This document shows, in pieces, positions 59,107-64,000 of a stretch of DNA of 64,000 nt. A program made the translations under genes and the position numbers. The stretch lies in NCBI RefSeq assembly GCF_009857835.1, contig NZ_WWCL01000001.1, forward strand, positions 1,240,001-1,304,000, written 5' to 3'. The stretch's first letter is position 1; every line of letters starts with the position of its first letter. The DNA comes from Duganella fentianensis. GTDB lineage: Bacteria; Pseudomonadota; Gammaproteobacteria; Burkholderiales; Burkholderiaceae_D. The notes under the pieces were generated by a model. It had not been told where the DNA came from. It did not search any database and worked only from the letters and a program-made list of their open reading frames with translations.

Positions 59107-61923
59107 TTAGCCGGTGTTGCGCAGGCCAGCCGCCACACCATTGATGGACAGGTGGATGCCGCGGTGCACGCGTGCATCGGCCTTGCCCGGCTCGCTCGAC
59201 AGCGCACGGTGACGCTTGATCAGTTCAACCTGCAAGTGGTTGAGCGGATCGAGGTAGGCGAAGCGGTTCTGGATCGAGCGGGCCAGCAGCGGATTGCCGG
59301 CCAGTCGTTCGGTTGCGCCCGTGATGCTCTGCAGGATGGTCAGCGTGTTGGCATGTTCTTCCGTGATGCGGTTGAAGATGCGCTCGCGCAGTTCCTTGTC
59401 CTGCACCAGTTCGGCATAGCGCGAGGCAATCGCGAGGTCGGTCTTGGCCAGCACCATGTCCATATTCGACAACAGGGTGGCGAAGAACGGCCACTGGCGG
59501 AACATGGCCTGCAGCTGACCCAGACGCTCGGCCTGATCGCCGTCGGCCACCCAGGCGCCGAGTGCGCTGCCGAAACCGTACCAGCCCGGCAGCAGCAAGC
59601 GGCACTGGCCCCACGAGAAGCCCCACGGAATTGCGCGCAGGTCTTCGATACGCTTGGTCGACTTGCGCGAAGCAGGGCGCGAGCCCAGATTCAGCTCGGC
59701 GATTTCAGCGATAGGCGTGGCCGAGAAGAAGTAGTCCGTGAAGCCCGGGGTTTCATACACGAGATTGCGGTAGGCCTTGTAGGCGCGGTCGGAAATCTCG
59801 GCCATGATGGTTTCGAACTGGCGCAGCTGCTGCAGCTGTGCGGCGTCTTCGGTGGCGGGCATCAGACTCGCTTCCAGCGTGGCGGCCACCAGCAGTTCCA
59901 GATTACGCCGGCCGATGTCCTTGTTGGAGAACTTGGACGCAATGATCTCGCCCTGTTCGGTCAGACGGATCTGGCCATTCACGGTGCCATGCGGCTGGGC
60001 CAGAATCGCTTCGTAGCTCGGACCACCGCCGCGGCCTACCGTACCGCCACGGCCGTGGAACAGGCGCAGCTTGACGCCAGCGTGTTCGAACACTTTGACC
60101 AGATGGGTTTCGGCCTTGTACAGCTCCCAGTTGGAAGTGAGGAAGCCACCATCCTTGTTGGAATCCGAATAGCCCAGCATGACTTCCTGAATCTGGCCCT
60201 GCTTGGCGATCAGTGCTTTCACCAGCGGGATGGCCATCACAGCTTCCATGATGCCGGCCGCGCGCTGCAGGTCGGGAATGGTTTCGAACAGCGGGATCAC
60301 CATCAGGTCGAGTTCCTGTTCGGCGATGCGCAGCAGGCCCATTTCCTTTTGCAGCAGCAGCACTTCCAGCAGGTCGGACACGGTTTCCGTGTGCGAGATG
60401 ATGTAGTTGCGGATCGCGCGCGCACCGTAGCGGGCACGGATTTCACGCGCCGCACGCAGCACGCCCAGTTCCGAATTGGTCTCGGCCGAGTAGCTGATGT
60501 AGGGCGAATACAGCAGGCGTGGCTGGGCCAGTTCGCTCAGCAGCAGCGCTACTTTGGCATCTTCGTCGAGTGCCGAGTAGTCGGCCTGTGCGCCGGCCTT
60601 GGCCATCAGTTCGGCCAGCACGCGCTCGTGGATATCGGACGACTGGCGCATGTCCAGCGAAGCGAGGTGGAAGCCGAAGATGTCGGCCGCGCGCTTCAGG
60701 GTGGACAAACGCGGCTGCACCAGCACAGCGCCGTGGTTGGCGTTGAGCGAATCGATCAGCAGCTGCAGGTCGGCACCGAATTCGGCCGCGTTGGCATACG
60801 GCTCGGCGTGGCCCACTTCCTTGCGCAGGATGTTGGTGGCGCCCAGTGCACGCGCCGTGCTGGCCAGACGCGCATAGATGCCGATCAGGGCGCGGCGGTA
60901 AGGTTCGTCGGCGCGGTGGTCGGAGGTGTCGGGCGAACGGTCGGCCAGTGCCTGCAGTTCGGGGCTGCAGCCTATCATCAGGGTGGACACCGACAGCTCC
61001 GAACCCAGCGTGTGGGCTTCTTCCAGATAGAAGTCGAGGATAGTCGTGGCCTGACGGGTCAGGGCGTGCTCCATGGTGCTGCCGTTGACATTCGGGTTGC
61101 CGTCACGGTCGCCGCCTATCCAGCTACCCATCTGCACATATGGTGCATCGACAGCCTGACGCTCGCCGTAATGGCTGGCGATATCGGCTTCGATGTCGTC
61201 GTACAGGCCGGGCAGTTCGCGCAGGAAGGTAATGCGGTAGTAGGACAGGGCGTTTTCGATTTCGTCGGCCACGGTCAGCTTGGAGTAGCGCAGCATGCGG
61301 GTCTGCCACAGCGTGGCAATGCGGGCGCGCAGCAGGTGCAGATTGGCCGCCTGTTCCTTCGGCGTCAGCGGCAGATCGCGCTCGGCCAGCAGGCGGGCGA
61401 TGTCGTGTTCCGCATCAAGAATCGACTTGCGCTGGACTTCCGTCGGGTGGGCCGTCAGCACGGGCGAAATCAGCGCCTGCTGGAAGAATTCGCCCACGGT
61501 GTCCGCTTTGACACCGGCTTTTTTCAGCTTGTCGAGCGCAAAGATAACGCTACCTTGCTGGGGCGCAGAACCGGCCAGCAGGTGTGCGCGGCGGCGCCGG
61601 ATGTGATGTTGGTCTTCGGCAATATTGGCCAGATGGGAGAAATAGGAAAACGCCCGTACCACGGAAATCGTCTGTTCGCGGGTCAGGATCTTGAGCATGC
61701 CGTCCAGTTCCTTGGCGGCACCGGCGTCAGCCTCGCGGCGGAAGCGTACAGCAGTCTGGCGGATGGTTTCGACCACGGCGTAGACTTCTTCGCCTTCCTG
61801 GTCACGCAGTACGTCGCCCAGCAGGCGACCTAATAAACGTATGTCTTCTTTGAGTGGAGCATCCTTGTCTGGATTTACTTCTACGCGTGGTGATTCGTCG
61901 TTTGCACTAAGTTGTTTTGCCAT
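59107..61923 (-). CDS. ppc: Phosphoenolpyruvate carboxylase
   Basis: A 938-residue enzyme adding bicarbonate to PEP to make oxaloacetate, refilling the TCA cycle. Motifs: [17 protein letters not shown] (first active-site His), the mobile loop [29 protein letters not shown], and the C-terminus ending [11 protein letters not shown], whose final Gly is conserved. Length is normal for the bacterial form. It is divergent from hemC, with 149 bases between the starts. Confidence 0.96.
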   Translation of the reverse strand: MAKQLSANDESPRVEVNPDKDAPLKEDIRLLGRLLGDVLRDQEGEEVYAVVETIRQTAVRFRREADAGAAKELDGMLKILTREQTISVVRAFSYFSHLANIAEDQHHIRRRRAHLLAGSAPQQGSVIFALDKLKKAGVKADTVGEFFQQALISPVLTAHPTEVQRKSILDAEHDIARLLAERDLPLTPKEQAANLHLLRARIATLWQTRMLRYSKLTVADEIENALSYYRITFLRELPGLYDDIEADIASHYGERQAVDAPYVQMGSWIGGDRDGNPNVNGSTMEHALTRQATTILDFYLEEAHTLGSELSVSTLMIGCSPELQALADRSPDTSDHRADEPYRRALIGIYARLASTARALGATNILRKEVGHAEPYANAAEFGADLQLLIDSLNANHGAVLVQPRLSTLKRAADIFGFHLASLDMRQSSDIHERVLAELMAKAGAQADYSALDEDAKVALLLSELAQPRLLYSPYISYSAETNSELGVLRAAREIRARYGARAIRNYIISHTETVSDLLEVLLLQKEMGLLRIAEQELDLMVIPLFETIPDLQRAAGIMEAVMAIPLVKALIAKQGQIQEVMLGYSDSNKDGGFLTSNWELYKAETHLVKVFEHAGVKLRLFHGRGGTVGRGGGPSYEAILAQPHGTVNGQIRLTEQGEIIASKFSNKDIGRRNLELLVAATLEASLMPATEDAAQLQQLRQFETIMAEISDRAYKAYRNLVYETPGFTDYFFSATPIAEIAELNLGSRPASRKSTKRIEDLRAIPWGFSWGQCRLLLPGWYGFGSALGAWVADGDQAERLGQLQAMFRQWPFFATLLSNMDMVLAKTDLAIASRYAELVQDKELRERIFNRITEEHANTLTILQSITGATERLAGNPLLARSIQNRFAYLDPLNHLQVELIKRHRALSSEPGKADARVHRGIHLSINGVAAGLRNTG

Positions 61924-62072
61924 GTGATAAGCCGCAAAGATGTGAAATGTCGGTGCAAAGGCTTGTGGCCCGGTTCTGCAAGAAGGTGAGCATGCTAGAA
62001 TTTGTGGTCCTTAACATGCGCGAATTAACTGGCCTGCGCCGGTTAGCGTCAGCTACAGCGAAAGAACTGGTT

Positions 62073-63092
62073 TTGAAAACATCCGAATTGGTCCCAACTC
62101 CCCCGTCCCAATTGGTCATCGCCTCGCGCGAGAGCCGTCTTGCCATGTGGCAAGCCGAACACGTTCGCGTGCGCTTGCAGCAATTATATCCTCAGTGTGA
62201 TGTCAAAATTCTAGGAATGACGACCCGAGGCGATCAAATTTTGGATCGCACCCTGTCCAAAGTGGGCGGCAAGGGTCTGTTTGTGAAGGAACTTGAGGTC
62301 GCCATGGCCGAAGGCCGCGCCGATCTGGCCGTCCATTCGCTCAAGGATGTGCCGATGGAACTGCCGGAAGGCTTTGCGCTGGCCGCCGTGCTGGAACGCG
62401 AAGATCCGCGCGACGCTTTCGTCTCCAACGACTACGACTCGCTCGACGCGCTGCCGGCCGGCGCCGTACTGGGCACCAGCAGTCTGCGCCGTCAGGCCCT
62501 GATCGCGGCGCGCTACCCGCATCTGGTGATCAAGCCGCTGCGCGGCAACCTCGATACCCGTCTGGGCAAGCTTGATCGCGGCGAATATGCGGCCATCATT
62601 CTGGCTGCCGCCGGTCTGAAACGTCTGGGTCTGGCCCAGCGCATCCGCGCCGTGCTGCCACCCGAAGCCAGCCTGCCGGCCGCAGGGCAGGGCGCGATGG
62701 CGATCGAAATCGCCGAACGTCAGGATGGCCTCGATCTGCAGGCGCTGCTGGCGCCACTGAACGATCTGCCGACCGCGCAAGCGGTAGCGGCCGAGCGCAA
62801 AGTGTCGAAAGTATTCGGCGGTAGCTGTCAGGTACCGCTGGCCGCATTCGCCACCGTGGATGCCGGTCAGATGCACCTGCGCGCCATGGTGGCTACACCC
62901 GATGGCCTGCGCATGGCCAGTGCCGAAGTCAGTGGTGCTGCGGCCGATGCCGAAGCGCTGGGCCTGCAGGTGGCCGAGCTGCTGAAGGCGCAGGATGCCG
63001 TGGATATCCTGTCGTCCTGCCTGAGCGAAGCGGCGCAGGCCGAAGCTGATGCCCGTTCCGCCACGCTGGCGGCACCGGCGCCAGACGCCTGA
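62073..63092 (+). CDS. hemC: Hydroxymethylbilane synthase (porphobilinogen deaminase)
   Basis: About 339 residues. It joins four porphobilinogens into hydroxymethylbilane in heme synthesis. [20 protein letters not shown] opens the domain; [34 protein letters not shown] and [10 protein letters not shown] follow, and [11 protein letters not shown] holds the Cys that carries the dipyrromethane cofactor. The start is uncertain: the frame is open from 61917, but TTG 62073 with AAGAACTGG before it fits the family N-terminus. hemD follows 7 bases after. Confidence 0.93.
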   Translation: MKTSELVPTPPSQLVIASRESRLAMWQAEHVRVRLQQLYPQCDVKILGMTTRGDQILDRTLSKVGGKGLFVKELEVAMAEGRADLAVHSLKDVPMELPEGFALAAVLEREDPRDAFVSNDYDSLDALPAGAVLGTSSLRRQALIAARYPHLVIKPLRGNLDTRLGKLDRGEYAAIILAAAGLKRLGLAQRIRAVLPPEASLPAAGQGAMAIEIAERQDGLDLQALLAPLNDLPTAQAVAAERKVSKVFGGSCQVPLAAFATVDAGQMHLRAMVATPDGLRMASAEVSGAAADAEALGLQVAELLKAQDAVDILSSCLSEAAQAEADARSATLAAPAPDA

Positions 63093-63099
63093 TCCATCC

Positions 63100-63924
63100 A
63101 TGAGCGCTACAGTCGCCAAGCCGGGCGACACCGTGGTGATCACCCGTCCGGCGGCGCAGACGCAGCCGCTGGCCGCGCACATCGCCGCGCTGGGCCGCCC
63201 CGTGGTGGAATTGCCGCTGCTGGAAATCAGTCCCCTGCCGGAACCGGCGGCTCTGCTGGCGGCGCTGGCGCGCCTGTGCGCGCCCACGCCCGGCTATGCG
63301 CTGGTGGCTTTTGTGTCGCCCAATGCGATCGATGCGGCGTTTGCCCACCTCGATCACTGGCCGGCCGGCGTCAAGCTGGCCGTGCTGGGCGAGGGCAGCC
63401 GCGCGGCGCTGGCCAGGCATGGCATCCGGCCCGATGAAGTGGACATCGTCAGTCCGGCGGCCGACGTGCCCAGCGATACCGAACACCTGCTGCAGGCGCT
63501 TGATCTGGCTGCGCTGCAGGGCCAGCCCGTGCTGATCATCCGCGGCGAAAGCGGACGCGAACTGATGGCCGACGGCCTGCGCGCCGCCGGTGCCGTGGTG
63601 GACGTGGTGCCGGCCTACCGCCGCCAGCTGCTGCAGCTAACACCGGCGCTGGCCGTGCTGCTGCGCCAGCTGCTGGCGCGCCCGTGCGACTGGATCATCA
63701 CCAGCTCGGAAGCGCTGCGCGGCCTGATGTCACTGCTGGCGGAACTGGACTTGCGCTACCCTGATGCGATGCAGCAGAATGCTGTTGTATCAATGCAACG
63801 TCAACATCTGATCATTCCGCATGCCCGAATTGCCGAGACGGCAAAAAATTTGGGCTTTACCCGACTGACGCTGACAGGTTCAGGCGACGAACGCCTGCTG
63901 GCCGCGTTACAATCACGCCTATGA
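63100..63924 (+). CDS. hemD: Uroporphyrinogen-III synthase
   Basis: A 274-residue enzyme that closes and flips ring D of the tetrapyrrole. The two-domain HemD fold is visible through TVVITRPAAQTQPLAAHIAA, ELPLLEISPLPEP, VAFVSPNAIDAAF, VLIIRGESGRELMADGLRAA, DVVPAYRRQ and IITSSEALRGL. The family is poorly conserved and the call leans on gene order. hemX starts within its stop. Confidence 0.9.
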   Translation: MSATVAKPGDTVVITRPAAQTQPLAAHIAALGRPVVELPLLEISPLPEPAALLAALARLCAPTPGYALVAFVSPNAIDAAFAHLDHWPAGVKLAVLGEGSRAALARHGIRPDEVDIVSPAADVPSDTEHLLQALDLAALQGQPVLIIRGESGRELMADGLRAAGAVVDVVPAYRRQLLQLTPALAVLLRQLLARPCDWIITSSEALRGLMSLLAELDLRYPDAMQQNAVVSMQRQHLIIPHARIAETAKNLGFTRLTLTGSGDERLLAALQSRL

Positions 63925-64000
63925 ACGAAACGCCTATCCTCCCCGATCCCGTCGTCTCCGCTGCCAAACCGGCCGAGACCCCGAACGCGGCGCCGCCGCA
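63921..64000 (+). CDS. hemX: Start of HemX-type protein (partial)
   Basis: The ATG overlaps the hemD stop (ATGA). The 26 residues in the window (MNETPILPDPVVSAAKPAET and more) form the Pro/Ala-rich cytoplasmic start usual for HemX, an inner-membrane protein next to hemD in Burkholderiales. The identification depends mainly on position, since the body lies outside. Confidence 0.6.
   Translation, partial: MNETPILPDPVVSAAKPAETPNAAPP

Noticed and set aside
59092-61833. 913-codon open frame antisense to ppc
   Set aside because: ppc has all catalytic motifs over its full length; the antisense product has shadow composition and no ribosome site.

Overview
The window looks like chromosomal DNA of a betaproteobacterium of the order Burkholderiales, most likely family Oxalobacteraceae (Janthinobacterium/Duganella/Massilia relatives). 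The basis is GC-rich sequence with strong third-position G/C, proteins of beta-proteobacterial type (long RpoD, RhlE, YaeQ, hemC-hemD-hemX next to ppc, suhB divergent from trmJ) and several small proteins I know only as unnamed families. I see no rRNA or tRNA gene, no CRISPR array, no transposase and no phage block. The assignment rests on protein resemblance from memory, not on a search.

Layout. 1-10.1 kb: a small unknown protein, an MDR oxidoreductase divergent from a LysR regulator, an AI-2E-family permease, then a phospholipid-handling group (PAP2 phosphatase, lipid kinase, metallophosphoesterase, facing a cardiolipin-synthase-like lipoprotein coupled to a Gcr-type membrane protein). Two tandem LexA boxes lie between an unknown 74-residue protein and the PAP2 gene. 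10.2-27.9 kb: an envelope/stress region with three glycine-zipper proteins, a BON lipoprotein, two OmpA-type proteins, an AsmA protein, a ferritin-like protein, a YqjD-YqjE-YqjK-like trio, a patatin, YihY, MtfA, a DksA-like zinc-finger protein and a Crp/Fnr-type regulator. A palindrome close to GTACGCTAGCGTAC recurs between these genes.

28-43.9 kb: hydroxypyruvate isomerase, RhlE helicase, SuhB, TrmJ, a Tat-exported small subunit with a GMC oxidoreductase, a lipase-like hydrolase, a PAS histidine kinase followed by a 1204-residue REC-REC-GAF-PAS-GGDEF-EAL-REC protein, a phasin-like protein, a TetR regulator, a LOG-family protein and a YgjP-like metallopeptidase. 43.9-47 kb: molybdate uptake, modABC-modE, with a convincing ModE operator over the promoter. 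47-56 kb: a KGG stress protein, a possible phasin, PurU, YaeQ, an amidohydrolase, a truncated RlmI-like protein, an orphan PilT-like ATPase, two c-type cytochromes, and ProQ followed after one base by a DEDDy 3'-5' exonuclease. 56-64 kb: a candidate short structured RNA, rpoD, ppc, hemC, hemD and the start of hemX.

How it fits together. Most of the window is housekeeping. The unusual part is 10-28 kb, where unrelated small envelope and stress proteins seem tied together by one operator family that also lies upstream of the local Crp/Fnr gene. I infer a stress/envelope regulon; neither the binding protein nor the inducing signal can be read from the sequence. The tandem SOS boxes in front of an unrecognised small protein are the second strongest lead.
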